Shown: one piece after another, positions 8,632 through 17,158 of the stretch | How the letters are laid out: each line of letters begins with the position of its first letter | Position numbering within the stretch: position 1 is the first letter of the stretch | Origin: Candidatus Pseudobacter hemicellulosilyticus | Lineage (GTDB): Bacteria; Bacteroidota; Bacteroidia; Chitinophagales; Chitinophagaceae | DNA: 64,000 bases | Assembly: GCA_029202545.1 (NCBI GenBank) | Contig: CP119311.1 | Coordinates: 6,324,001 to 6,388,000, forward strand | Reading direction: 5' to 3' | Translations under genes and position numbers: made by a program | The notes under the pieces: model-generated | What the model was told of the DNA's origin: nothing | What the model saw: only the letters and a program-made list of their open reading frames with translations | The model's database searches: none

Positions 8632-9597
8632 TTAATTCTCTTTCTGGAGCCATTCAAATGAAGCAGGCTCGGCGACCAGCACATCGATACTCCGCTTCAC
8701 AGGTTTGAAGGCAATGTTCAATATCGCCGTTGCACGGGGTGCTACTTTCTCTGCTGAATGGTGGGTATGTACTACGTAGTGCATGTTGCCTTTTTGGTCA
8801 ACAAGCACATCACCGTGCCCGGAGCCATTATGTCCAACAGTATGCCGGCTGATGATGGGATTGCCCTCATATTTCTTCCAGGGGCCCACAGGAGAAGAGG
8901 CTGTGGCATAGCCAACAGCGTAATCTTTGTTCCGGAAATCATTGGAAGAATAGATCAGGTAGTAAGTGTTTTTATGTTTCAACACGGTGGGTCCTTCTGC
9001 TACCGGCCATTCTGCATTGGCAGTGTTTTCCCAGCCTTCTTCGCTGGCAATACATTCTTTTTCTGTTCCGGGGATCACATCGGACAGGTCGGGCTTCATT
9101 TCTGTAACAAAGATCCGGTTGCCCTTCTGCAGCTTGACATGATACAGATATACCTTGCCCTTGTCAAAGAACAGGAAAGGATCAATTTGTCGCCCCGTGC
9201 CGCTTAATGCAACGGGTTTAGCCTGTTTGAAAGGCCCTGCCGGGCTGGTAGCTGTTGCTATGGCGATCTGTTCATCAGCTGTATAGGCCATATAATAAAC
9301 GCCTTGATGTTTAAACACCTGGGGCGCCCAGAAGCCACCATTGCCAAATGCTTCTCCTTTCTTCAGGGCTAAGCCGTTGGTGCTTCCTGCGGCAGGTTTC
9401 CAGGATTTCATGTCCGTGGATTCATATACAGGGAAGCCTTCGGGGCTGCCGGTACCATATAGATAGTACTTTCCATTGTCGAGAAAGATCGTTGGATCGG
9501 CCAGGAAAATGGAAGATTCCTGGGCCATGCTTCCCATCCCGGAGAGCAGGCAGGCTGCTACAATTGCAGTTTTGAATAGGGTTCTCAAGTTCGCCAT
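8632..9597 (-). CDS. glycoside hydrolase family 43-type enzyme
   Basis: A 321-residue secreted protein with a signal peptide ending GMGSMAQ (cut near residue 25). It has a five-bladed propeller pattern of repeated 'Y-hydrophobic-Y-S/T' strands. The three expected GH43 carboxylates can be placed: Asp34 in LADPTIF (base), Asp138 in QIDPFLF (pKa modulator), Glu200 in VAEGPTV (acid). The late 'GHGDVLVDQKG' and 'YVVHTHH' strands fit GH43 families acting on arabinan or xylan side chains. It is a single gene with its own terminator and is not inside a SusCD operon, so the target sugar cannot be told from context. Confidence 0.88.
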   Translation of the reverse strand: MANLRTLFKTAIVAACLLSGMGSMAQESSIFLADPTIFLDNGKYYLYGTGSPEGFPVYESTDMKSWKPAAGSTNGLALKKGEAFGNGGFWAPQVFKHQGVYYMAYTADEQIAIATATSPAGPFKQAKPVALSGTGRQIDPFLFFDKGKVYLYHVKLQKGNRIFVTEMKPDLSDVIPGTEKECIASEEGWENTANAEWPVAEGPTVLKHKNTYYLIYSSNDFRNKDYAVGYATASSPVGPWKKYEGNPIISRHTVGHNGSGHGDVLVDQKGNMHYVVHTHHSAEKVAPRATAILNIAFKPVKRSIDVLVAEPASFEWLQKEN

Positions 9598-9957
9598 AGC
9601 GGCTGAAGATAGGGAAATAATTGGATCAGGGGATGAGCACGGCCAAAACTTTACAAATAATTGGGGGCTGGCGTTTTTCCATGGCTTTAGATTGTTAGGT
9701 ACGCAGTCAATAGTTGCCGTAACCGGCTTTCAGCCAGAGTTATTTTTTTATACTCGTTCCCTCACAATGCTTTTGTGGTATAGCTCAGGATAAATCAAAT
9801 ATGTAAGGCGAATCGAGGATTTTTGTTTCCGTGATAAATTGGTGAAACTGCCGCTGGTTTATTAACTTTAAAAGGGTACCGACTTCCTCTTTTTATGGGC
9901 TATAAAGCAAAGCAGCATTGGGCCACGGATAACCCTGTACAGGCACAAAACTAAAAT
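9598..9957. promoter_or_regulatory. divergent intergenic region, GH43 / glycosyltransferase
   Basis: 360 bases between divergent genes, so it must hold promoters for both. On the plus strand a TTG (9839-9841) and TAACTTTA (9863-9870) are separated by 21 bases. This is one base off the Bacteroidota -33/-7 consensus and lies about 90 bases above the glycosyltransferase start. I found no comparable pair for the GH43 gene. No gene is supported here. Confidence 0.35.
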
Positions 9958-11520
9958 ATGCAGAAAATGAGTACTGGAAAGCTTACAAAAACAGTCTCTC
10001 CAACTGTAAGGATATTATTATTGCTTGGCTTTGTCCTCATTAAATTCCTGCTGCAATACAGCTTCATCAGCCCGGAATATGAACTGCACCGGGATGAATT
10101 CCTTCACCTTGACCAGGCACATCACCTGGCTTGGGGTTACTTGTCGGTCCCTCCGGTAAGTTCCTGGGTGGCCAGTCTAATCTATTTATTAGGGAACTCG
10201 ATTTTCTGGATCAAATTTTTTCCAGCCTTATTTGGTGCGCTCACTGTAGTGGTAGTCTGGAAAACAATTGAAGTGCTGAAAGGCGACTTATTTGCGTTAA
10301 TCCTTGGCGCCACCTGTGTATTATTTTCAGTATTGCTCCGATTGAATATCCTTTTCCAGCCCAATTCGCTGGATGTGCTTTGCTGGGCCAGCGTGTATTA
10401 TTGCCTGATCAGGTATATTAATAGCCAGCAGGCTAAGTGGCTCTTTGTCGGCGCCATAGTGTTTGCATTCGGCTTCCTGAATAAATACAATATAGCGTTC
10501 CTCCTGATGGGACTAATACCCGCCTTACTCATTAACCGGAAAAGAAAAATATTTACTGAACCCAGCCTATATATTGCAGCATTGATAGCACTGGTGATGA
10601 TACTGCCTAATTTATGGTGGCAGTATAGCAATGGATTTCCTGTGGTCCACCATATGAAAGAACTAAGTGCCACCCAACTGGTAAATGTTAACAGGGGAGA
10701 TTTTATTCGGGCACAACTGCTGTTTTTCCTGGGATCAATACCAGTGTTACTCGCAGCCTTCTATGCCCTGATATTCTATCCGCCATTCCGACCCTACCGT
10801 TGCTTTTTCTGGTCGTTTCTATTTACGTTTGGGGTGTTCCTTTACTTCAGGGCCAAAGACTATTATGCAATAGGTCTTTACCCTGTTTACTTTTCTTTTG
10901 GCGCTATTTATTGTTCTCAGCTATTCAAAAGCAAATGGGGGAAAATTTTAAAACCAGTCAGTATTGCTTTACCAGTGGTACTGTTCTATCCTATGTTGCG
11001 GATCGGTTTTCCAAATAAGAGCCCGAAATATATTGTACAGCATCCCGAACATTACCAAAAATTTGGGTTGCTTAGGTGGGAAGATGGAAAAGACCATCCA
11101 CTACCCCAGGATTTTGCAGATATGCAGGGCTGGAAGGAACTTGCCCGCAAAGCGGACAGTATATATGGTATACTTTCCAGCTCGGGAAATACCCTGGTAT
11201 TCTGTGATAATTATGGACAGACTGGCGCCATCAACTATTATACCCATAATGGCATTAATGCCGTTGGCTATAATGCTGATTATATTAATTGGTTTAACCT
11301 GGATAGTTCATATGTCAACCTGATCCGTGTAGTAAACGCCTGGGACAGGGATAAAGAGCTTAGAGATGTTAGCCCGCTGTTTAAGAACGCCAAGGTAGAA
11401 GATTCTATTGTTAATATGTATGCAAGGGAACGGGGAACTGTTATCCTCAGTTTTGCTTCAGCCAGGATGGATATTAATGAAATAATTCGTAAGGAAATTG
11501 ATTCTTTACAGCATAAATAA
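9958..11520 (+). CDS. ArnT/PMT-like membrane glycosyltransferase (GT39/GT83 type)
   Basis: A 520-residue integral membrane protein of the GT-C fold. About ten hydrophobic helices fill residues ~18-345. The first periplasmic loop carries 'ELHRDEFLHLDQAHHLAW' with the acidic pair (HRDE and HLD) that catalyses transfer from polyprenyl-phosphate sugars. The C-terminal ~170 residues are soluble and periplasmic. The likely reaction is transfer of a sugar from a lipid-phosphate donor to lipid A, a polysaccharide or a protein at the outer face of the inner membrane; the acceptor is unknown. ATGs occur at 9958 and 9967. It stands alone, divergent from GH43 and convergent with the peptide cluster. Confidence 0.88.
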   Translation: MQKMSTGKLTKTVSPTVRILLLLGFVLIKFLLQYSFISPEYELHRDEFLHLDQAHHLAWGYLSVPPVSSWVASLIYLLGNSIFWIKFFPALFGALTVVVVWKTIEVLKGDLFALILGATCVLFSVLLRLNILFQPNSLDVLCWASVYYCLIRYINSQQAKWLFVGAIVFAFGFLNKYNIAFLLMGLIPALLINRKRKIFTEPSLYIAALIALVMILPNLWWQYSNGFPVVHHMKELSATQLVNVNRGDFIRAQLLFFLGSIPVLLAAFYALIFYPPFRPYRCFFWSFLFTFGVFLYFRAKDYYAIGLYPVYFSFGAIYCSQLFKSKWGKILKPVSIALPVVLFYPMLRIGFPNKSPKYIVQHPEHYQKFGLLRWEDGKDHPLPQDFADMQGWKELARKADSIYGILSSSGNTLVFCDNYGQTGAINYYTHNGINAVGYNADYINWFNLDSSYVNLIRVVNAWDRDKELRDVSPLFKNAKVEDSIVNMYARERGTVILSFASARMDINEIIRKEIDSLQHK

Positions 11521-11589
11521 GTCATAGGATATTGTTGACATCCTTTTACAGGAAAGTAGCAATATTATGTTATTAGGTTGTTACCCACA

Positions 11590-11844
11590 TTACTGCTCAA
11601 GGCATAATCTCGTTTGTATAGGACACCTAGTACTTAGGCAATCTGCCGCCGATCAACTCCAGCTTGAGAATTTAAAATATGCGGTGCCACCTGCACCGCA
11701 GCATTCCGTAATGTTATTAACAATTGCGCAACCTACATTCGGAACTGTTGAAGCACAAATTGATAAACCACGTTTAGTATTATCCGTAAAGGAAAGTGCA
11801 AATATTATTGCCAAAATAAAAAAAATAGTGGTCAAGGGTTTCAT
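11590..11844 (-). pseudogene. four-cysteine secreted peptide with in-frame TGA
   Basis: A member of the small peptide family. From the ATG at 11842-11844 it reads 63 codons (signal MKPLTTIFF..., then ICASTVPNVGC and FKFSSWS), stops at TGA (11653-11655), and then continues in the same frame for 20 codons (SAADCLSTRCPIQTRLCLEQ) to a TAA at 11590-11592. The part after the stop matches the family's C-terminal C-x4-C motif exactly in place. The nearest paralogue, at 12159, has GGA (Gly of W-S-G) at this codon, so one G-to-T change explains the break. The truncated product would lose Cys3 and Cys4. It is either a young pseudogene or a read-through case. It lies 22 bases below its neighbour and is probably co-transcribed. 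Confidence 0.8.
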
Positions 11845-11866
11845 GGTGTATCTTTTAAATGTACAA

Positions 11867-12112
11867 TTATTGTTCAGTAACAACTCGAGTTGGTGTTGGA
11901 CACCTTGTACATCCAGCTGCAGTTCCATCCCAACCAACAAGCTTCCAGAAATTAGGTGCGCCAGAAACTTCCGTTAAATTCCAATGAATAGCACAATTTA
12001 TACTTGGTCCAATAAAAGAACCACAATAAACTCCTCCGTATGGTTTACTATTAAAAGAAAGTAATAAGTAGACAGTTAAGGTTACAGTCAGTAGGGATAA
12101 TAAACGTTTCAT
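11867..12112 (-). CDS. four-cysteine secreted peptide
   Basis: An 81-residue member of the same family. The signal peptide covers ~1-20. The mature part begins SKPYGG, with Cys1-x9-Cys2 (YCGSFIGPSINC), the N-F-W-K strand, G-W-D-G, then GCTRC. Here Cys3 and Cys4 are only two residues apart instead of four, because two residues are missing relative to the paralogues. It ends in VVTEQ, matching the family's T-E terminus. It is the middle gene of a three-gene tandem cluster on the minus strand. Function unknown. Confidence 0.8.
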   Translation of the reverse strand: MKRLLSLLTVTLTVYLLLSFNSKPYGGVYCGSFIGPSINCAIHWNLTEVSGAPNFWKLVGWDGTAAGCTRCPTPTRVVTEQ

Positions 12113-12158
12113 AACTAAATATTTTAGCGTTACAAATGCTCATCCATTATTAATTAAG

Positions 12159-12419
12159 TCATGGCTCTGTTCTAACTTGAGCTATGGTTGCACATCTATT
12201 AGTCAAACAATCACTCGCTGATCCACTCCATGATGAATATTTCCAAAAATTTGTAGTTGTGGGCGAGCACGGATCCTCAACAATATTTGATATCACGGCA
12301 CAACTGCTATTAGCTCCAATAAATGATCCGCAATAGATACCTCCTAAGGGTTTGGAGGAAAAAGAGGAAGCTATGCCAATACCAAGAAATACTACTATCA
12401 ATGTATAAATTCGTTTCAT
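12159..12419 (-). CDS. four-cysteine secreted peptide
   Basis: An 86-residue exported mini-protein. The signal MKRIYTLIVVFLGIGIASSF is followed by SKPLGG, Cys1-x9-Cys2, an extra Cys in EDPCSP, the strand FWKYSSWSG, and DCLTNRC (Cys3-x4-Cys4), ending RTEP. It has the same plan as the copies at 24.7-29.9 kb, 12 kb away. It is the first gene of the three-copy cluster below the S9 peptidase terminator. The odd fifth cysteine suggests either one free thiol or a variable disulfide. Confidence 0.82.
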   Translation of the reverse strand: MKRIYTLIVVFLGIGIASSFSSKPLGGIYCGSFIGANSSCAVISNIVEDPCSPTTTNFWKYSSWSGSASDCLTNRCATIAQVRTEP

Positions 12420-12514
12420 GTATCTTATTTTTCAAATAGCAAATTAATTTCTTGAACGCATAGCCGCAAATAAACCCATATTCCTGTTGGACATTTCCAG
12501 CGCTTGAAAAAGAA

Positions 12515-12554
12515 AAATGGCAAATTGGAATATTAGTATTCCAATTTGCCATTT
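12515..12554 (-). terminator. intrinsic terminator below the S9 peptidase
   Basis: A perfect 18-bp stem (AAATGGCAAATTGGAATA, loop TTAG). It is followed on the minus strand by TTTTT and placed 20 bases past the peptidase stop. It separates the sigma/FecR/SusCD/S9 operon from the peptide cluster. Confidence 0.85.
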
Positions 12555-12573
12555 GCAGACAAAATCGAGCTTG

Positions 12574-15369
12574 CTATTTTAACCGGTTGTAACTGCTTTC
12601 CAACTCATACCCGGTTGAAATTCCCTTTAATCGTGCCGGCACACCCTGGCTCATCCATTTTGGCGCAGGGGCATCCTTCAAATAATGATCAAAGAATTGA
12701 GTGATCCTTGTAGTAAAATCTTTGGCTTCTCTGGGTATGCCATATAAAGAATGGCCGCCATTATCATACTGAAGCATCCAGACAGGTTTCTGAAGCCTGC
12801 GTAGCGCAATAAACATTTCAACCGCCTGAGGCCAGGGTACTCCACCATCCGATTTATTATGCATGATCAATAGAGGTGTAGTAACCTTATCTGCATTCAT
12901 GATGGGAGACGTCAACAACCATTTTTCCGGATTTTCCCACAGAGACACATTTCCTAAATAGTTTTCCATCCCTTCCAGCCTGCTTACCTCATAAAATACA
13001 CGACCTAATTGCAAGGAAGCACTGATATAATTACTTACGCCTGCACATTCAAGCGCAGCAGCAAAACGATTGGTATGTGTAACCAGGAAATTAGTCAATC
13101 CGCCACCTATACTGTGCCCATTGATCCCCATTTTTGTACTGTCTACATAAGCTAATTTTGCAAGGTAATCTGAAGCCGAAACAATTGCATTGTATACACC
13201 AACACCTGGCTCTTCAGTTTTCTTGAAAATATCAGGGGTAAACACCAAGTACCCTCTTGTGGCAAACCAGGCAACATCGATATTGGCAATGGTATATTCC
13301 GGAGTAGGGAATTGGTACATCCGATGCGTTCTCTGCTGGTAATAATTGATAATTACGGGGTACTTTTTAGTGGAATCAAAGTCGCCAGGTTTGTACAGAA
13401 TTCCCTGGGAATAGGTTCCATCATATTGTTTCCATTGAATTAATTCCGTTGTTGGCCAATTATAATCCCGTTGGGGGGCAAAATCAGTCAATGGTTTAAA
13501 TATCTTAAAATCAGTCGTATAATATAAATTGGAAGCTTCACTGGTTGATTGCCGCTTTATGATCCATGATTTTCCGGTTTTTATCTGAACCGGGGCCATT
13601 CCAATCCCAGCCATGAAATTCTGGGCATTTACGGGAAGAAGGTTATGGGCAACAAGATGAAAAACATACGGTCCCATCACCAACAGAGAAGGATCGTTAA
13701 TTTTATCAAAAGAGGCCTGGTAAAATCCATTGTACTTATTGGAAAGATTAAAAGCAGTAAGCAATACCTTTTCTCCTTTTTTGAAGAAAACCGGGTCACT
13801 CATGCTTACCATGCCATTAGTGACACGCAGTTTAATGTTGCTTTTCCTCCCAAAGCCATTTGTCATATTAGTAGCTTTTCCGTCGGCAGGGTTAATCTTC
13901 CAAATATCATAATCCTCATATACCATAAAGGATTCATCCTCATTCCACCCAGCCACTCCGATAGGGCCAAGTGGACCATTCTTTGAGCGATCAGCATTTA
14001 CTATCCCTTCAAAAGCAAGGTATCCTTTAGGAACGTTGCAGGAAATGCAGGTGGCAGAATTAGTACCCAGGTCATACCGGTAGTAATTAAAATCTACAGC
14101 ATCAAAATAAAGCAGGTATTTTCCTTTAGGAGAAAAAAAGAGCGTTTTATTTCCAGCTGGCAATTGCTTCCTGCTTCCATCCTTAAAGGAAACCAGCCAG
14201 TTGATATTATCCTGCTTCAACCAAAAACGATCACCCTGGGCATTATAAGCAATAACTGCTTCACTGGTAACTTCTGAAGAAGCCACCATTTGTTCAAAGT
14301 CCTTTGTCAAGGTAATCACCTTGTTGCTGCCTTCAATTGGCATAGCCACAGTTAGTCCCGGCCGGATCCGCTGGCCCAGTTGTGTGCATTGCAATAGGGT
14401 ATCCCGATAGTTCCAAACATCCACCATTACGGCATCAGGATCAGCTTCGGGAACAGATGGATTATATACCTGGAACAACAAATATTGTCCATTCCTGCTA
14501 AATTGCGGCATCATAAAATTAATATACTTTCCATTATCAATTCCTTCCGCCTTGTCATCAGCCTTTTTTTCCCCTCTTGCCATACCATCTTTAAAATACC
14601 ATATTTCATACAGCGCCTGCACAGGCAGTCCACTGGGGACGTTGTTGACCTTTACCTGGAAAACAACCTGGTCTCCGTTATCATTAACAGCATAATTATT
14701 GATCTCCCGCATCTCCTCAGATCCTGCCATCCAGAGGTCATCCATTTTAAGCGTCAACAAATTAAGTTTACGAAGTGTTTGTACCGTATTTGATCCGGCT
14801 GTTGCAGCAGTTCTCAACATAATTGCCGAGCCTGTCCTGTTAAATGCATATTCAACAACAGAATCATACGTATATTCTTTGTTGGTCGCCATGTCCAGCA
14901 GAATTAATCGGGATGGTTCGCTTTTCCGGATGTACGCGAGCCATTTGCCTTTATCCTCATCTGGCTGCAGTATCGCCTGCACTCCTCCGATAACCCTGGT
15001 TGACATATCAGCCAATTGCATAAAGAATAGGGAGTCGCTTTTCTTAAAATAAAACTGCCTGTTATCCTTAGAAAAAAATCCAGTACCATAATCCACGCCG
15101 GTGAATGATCTTTTTTGATTACCCTGGGCAGTAGACAGCACGAGCGTTCTATTATTGCCACCGCCAAAAGAGTAATGATACCTGATGTATTCTCCATTAC
15201 CACTTACCAAAACATCCGACTCAAAATTCACCCAGTCTTTCAGGGCATTACTATCTATAACTTTTTTACCTTTTGATAAAGCAGCTACCTGGACGGGCAA
15301 TGTTGTTTGTTGCGCATTAAGTACAACAAGGCATTTAAAAGCCACACATAACATCAAAAATCGCTTCAT
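12574..15369 (-). CDS. S9 prolyl-oligopeptidase family serine peptidase
   Basis: A 931-residue exported enzyme (signal ending VVLNAQ, ~19). Residues ~50-640 form the beta-propeller that limits access to small peptides. The alpha/beta-hydrolase domain follows. The catalytic triad can be read as Ser753 in GHSIGGG, Asp841 in HNKSDGG and His873 in DNGGHSLYG. Length and order fit the long S9 peptidases of Bacteroidota. It lies 272 bases below a SusD gene, on the same strand, with a hairpin between. The likely task is trimming oligopeptides in the periplasm after SusCD import. Proximity to the secreted peptide genes makes those peptides possible substrates (inference). Confidence 0.9.
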   Translation of the reverse strand: MKRFLMLCVAFKCLVVLNAQQTTLPVQVAALSKGKKVIDSNALKDWVNFESDVLVSGNGEYIRYHYSFGGGNNRTLVLSTAQGNQKRSFTGVDYGTGFFSKDNRQFYFKKSDSLFFMQLADMSTRVIGGVQAILQPDEDKGKWLAYIRKSEPSRLILLDMATNKEYTYDSVVEYAFNRTGSAIMLRTAATAGSNTVQTLRKLNLLTLKMDDLWMAGSEEMREINNYAVNDNGDQVVFQVKVNNVPSGLPVQALYEIWYFKDGMARGEKKADDKAEGIDNGKYINFMMPQFSRNGQYLLFQVYNPSVPEADPDAVMVDVWNYRDTLLQCTQLGQRIRPGLTVAMPIEGSNKVITLTKDFEQMVASSEVTSEAVIAYNAQGDRFWLKQDNINWLVSFKDGSRKQLPAGNKTLFFSPKGKYLLYFDAVDFNYYRYDLGTNSATCISCNVPKGYLAFEGIVNADRSKNGPLGPIGVAGWNEDESFMVYEDYDIWKINPADGKATNMTNGFGRKSNIKLRVTNGMVSMSDPVFFKKGEKVLLTAFNLSNKYNGFYQASFDKINDPSLLVMGPYVFHLVAHNLLPVNAQNFMAGIGMAPVQIKTGKSWIIKRQSTSEASNLYYTTDFKIFKPLTDFAPQRDYNWPTTELIQWKQYDGTYSQGILYKPGDFDSTKKYPVIINYYQQRTHRMYQFPTPEYTIANIDVAWFATRGYLVFTPDIFKKTEEPGVGVYNAIVSASDYLAKLAYVDSTKMGINGHSIGGGLTNFLVTHTNRFAAALECAGVSNYISASLQLGRVFYEVSRLEGMENYLGNVSLWENPEKWLLTSPIMNADKVTTPLLIMHNKSDGGVPWPQAVEMFIALRRLQKPVWMLQYDNGGHSLYGIPREAKDFTTRITQFFDHYLKDAPAPKWMSQGVPARLKGISTGYELESSYNRLK

Positions 15370-15585
15370 AATGAATTTGATTATGCTTTTAAAGAGTGTT
15401 TATAATTTAATACTTATTTACAAATAGGATTCTACCTACTTCGGGCATACGCAGGTATTCGTATAGAGTTACCTACATTCAAAATAATGGAATACTCTTA
15501 CCTGTAATAAATTGTAAAATCATGTGCTCATCAGCGCTTTACATAGCAAAAACGGAGATCATGCCCGTATATAACATGAATGAAA

Positions 15586-15615
15586 AAATATGCCCGGCTA
15601 CAGCCAGGCATATTT
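15586..15615 (-). terminator. terminator below susD
   Basis: An imperfect stem, AAATATGCC paired with GGCATATTT, with an inner GGCT/AGCC pair and one mismatch. It starts 26 bases below the SusD stop and is flanked by T-rich sequence on the minus strand. It may only partly stop transcription into the S9 peptidase gene. Confidence 0.7.
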
Positions 15616-15641
15616 AAAATACGGATGAGGTTTATGTGTTA

Positions 15642-17141
15642 TTATTGTTCGTAACCGGGGTTTTGTACCAAATTTCCATTCTTTTGTATATCACTGAATG
15701 GAATGGGATATAACTGATCTGTCGACTGCCAGACACCACCTTTCAAAGGAGTCATTTGCTGCATGACAGCATTCACTTTATTGGTTCTCTTAAGATCTAA
15801 CCAACGATGCCCCATTTCAGTAAACAGCTCCCTTTTTCTTTCCTGCCATACAGCTTCCAGCAAAACAGCTGGATCAGTAATAGCCAGCGCAGCTGCCCCT
15901 GCTCTTGAACGAACAGTATTCAAATCCAACAATCCTTCTTCTACAAGGCCAGCCCTGGCCCTTGCCTCTGCCCTTATTAGGAATATTTCGCCTAATCTGA
16001 GGATCATTAGGTATTCCGTAGGACTTTCTGTGGTTTGCTTTTGCTTATACTTAAAAGGAAAATAATAAGTGGTGCCTAAGACAATGACGCTGTCTATCCA
16101 ATGCTTATTGAATCGTCTTTGATCATCAGCAGTAAAATCATTCAGCAATTGTGTACTTAGATATACAGGGTTCAGATTTGCGCTTGGGGTAGGACCATTG
16201 GCACCAAGAACGAATGCAAATGCTTCCTCTGTATTTCGACCTGTTTTTACAGGCTGTAATTGCCAGATTGCTTCAGTGCTCCCTTTTATAAATACATCAT
16301 CCAGGCCAGCCAACTGGAACAAAGATTGCTGATTGATGACATCTTCCGCATATTTACCGGCCTCCTGGTAATTACCCAGATACAAATAGGTCCGGGCCAA
16401 CAAAGCAGCCGCGGCCCATTTTGTAGGACGAACCCGCTCCGCTACCCCTGGATACCTAACCAGGCTACCATTTAAATAATCTATGCTTAACAAATCTACA
16501 GCATCCTTCAGGTCTGAAACAATCTGCTCATATACCTGTTGAGCAGTAGCCTGCCTGGAAACTGCATTTACACTGGGATCAGTTGTTAAAATAAGTGGGA
16601 CATTGCCGTAAAGATTAACAAGGTAAAAATAAAAAAAAGCCCTTAAAAACCGGGCTTCACCAAGAAGCTGCTGTTTAACTGCCGGCGTAAGCGCATTGGA
16701 GGCAGAAAGCCCTTCGATAGCAGCATTGCAACTAAAGATATAAGTATACCAGCCCAGTCCACCAACCCCAACCCATAATTCGGTGCCAATGCTTTGTGCG
16801 GCGGTAGAACGTAACTCATTCCTATAATATGCATTGAGGCGGCTATCAGATACCCCGCTAAATAATACCAGCTCATCTCCTGAAAGCCCGGTCAACATAG
16901 CTAATCCTGCTGTACCAGAAATCCCAGGTACTCCGGAAGCATTACTCATAGAGGCATATATACCTGTAACAGCTGCGATGGCTGTTGGATCAGACCTGAA
17001 TATCAATTCCTGGTTAATGCTTGTCAATGGAGGATCTATGGATAGCATTTTTGTGCACCCATTTGAAAAGATCAACAGCCAGCTAATTAATAAGGCAGCT
17101 GTTAGTGTTCTATATCGTCTTAGAGCAATACAAGGCAACAT
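15642..17141 (-). CDS. SusD/RagB-type nutrient-binding lipoprotein
   Basis: A 499-residue surface lipoprotein (lipobox FSNGC, Cys29). It shows the SusD pattern: 'LTSINQELIFRSDPTAIAAVTGIYASM' near the start, TPR-like helices with 'GEARFLRAFFYFYLVNLYGNVPLI', and the C-terminal 'YPIPFSDIQKNGNLVQNPGYEQ' ending. It caps the barrel of the SusC encoded 17 bases upstream. The ligand is unknown, but the S9 peptidase downstream points to peptides rather than glycans. Confidence 0.93.
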   Translation of the reverse strand: MLPCIALRRYRTLTAALLISWLLIFSNGCTKMLSIDPPLTSINQELIFRSDPTAIAAVTGIYASMSNASGVPGISGTAGLAMLTGLSGDELVLFSGVSDSRLNAYYRNELRSTAAQSIGTELWVGVGGLGWYTYIFSCNAAIEGLSASNALTPAVKQQLLGEARFLRAFFYFYLVNLYGNVPLILTTDPSVNAVSRQATAQQVYEQIVSDLKDAVDLLSIDYLNGSLVRYPGVAERVRPTKWAAAALLARTYLYLGNYQEAGKYAEDVINQQSLFQLAGLDDVFIKGSTEAIWQLQPVKTGRNTEEAFAFVLGANGPTPSANLNPVYLSTQLLNDFTADDQRRFNKHWIDSVIVLGTTYYFPFKYKQKQTTESPTEYLMILRLGEIFLIRAEARARAGLVEEGLLDLNTVRSRAGAAALAITDPAVLLEAVWQERKRELFTEMGHRWLDLKRTNKVNAVMQQMTPLKGGVWQSTDQLYPIPFSDIQKNGNLVQNPGYEQ

Positions 17142-17158
17142 ATTATAATCAATTTACG

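Noticed and set aside
11653..11655. TGA read as selenocysteine or as glycine (alternative code).
   Set aside because: The aligned residue is Gly, not Cys, so selenocysteine makes no sense. Many other genes in the window end properly at TGA, so TGA is a normal stop here. A point mutation is the simpler view.
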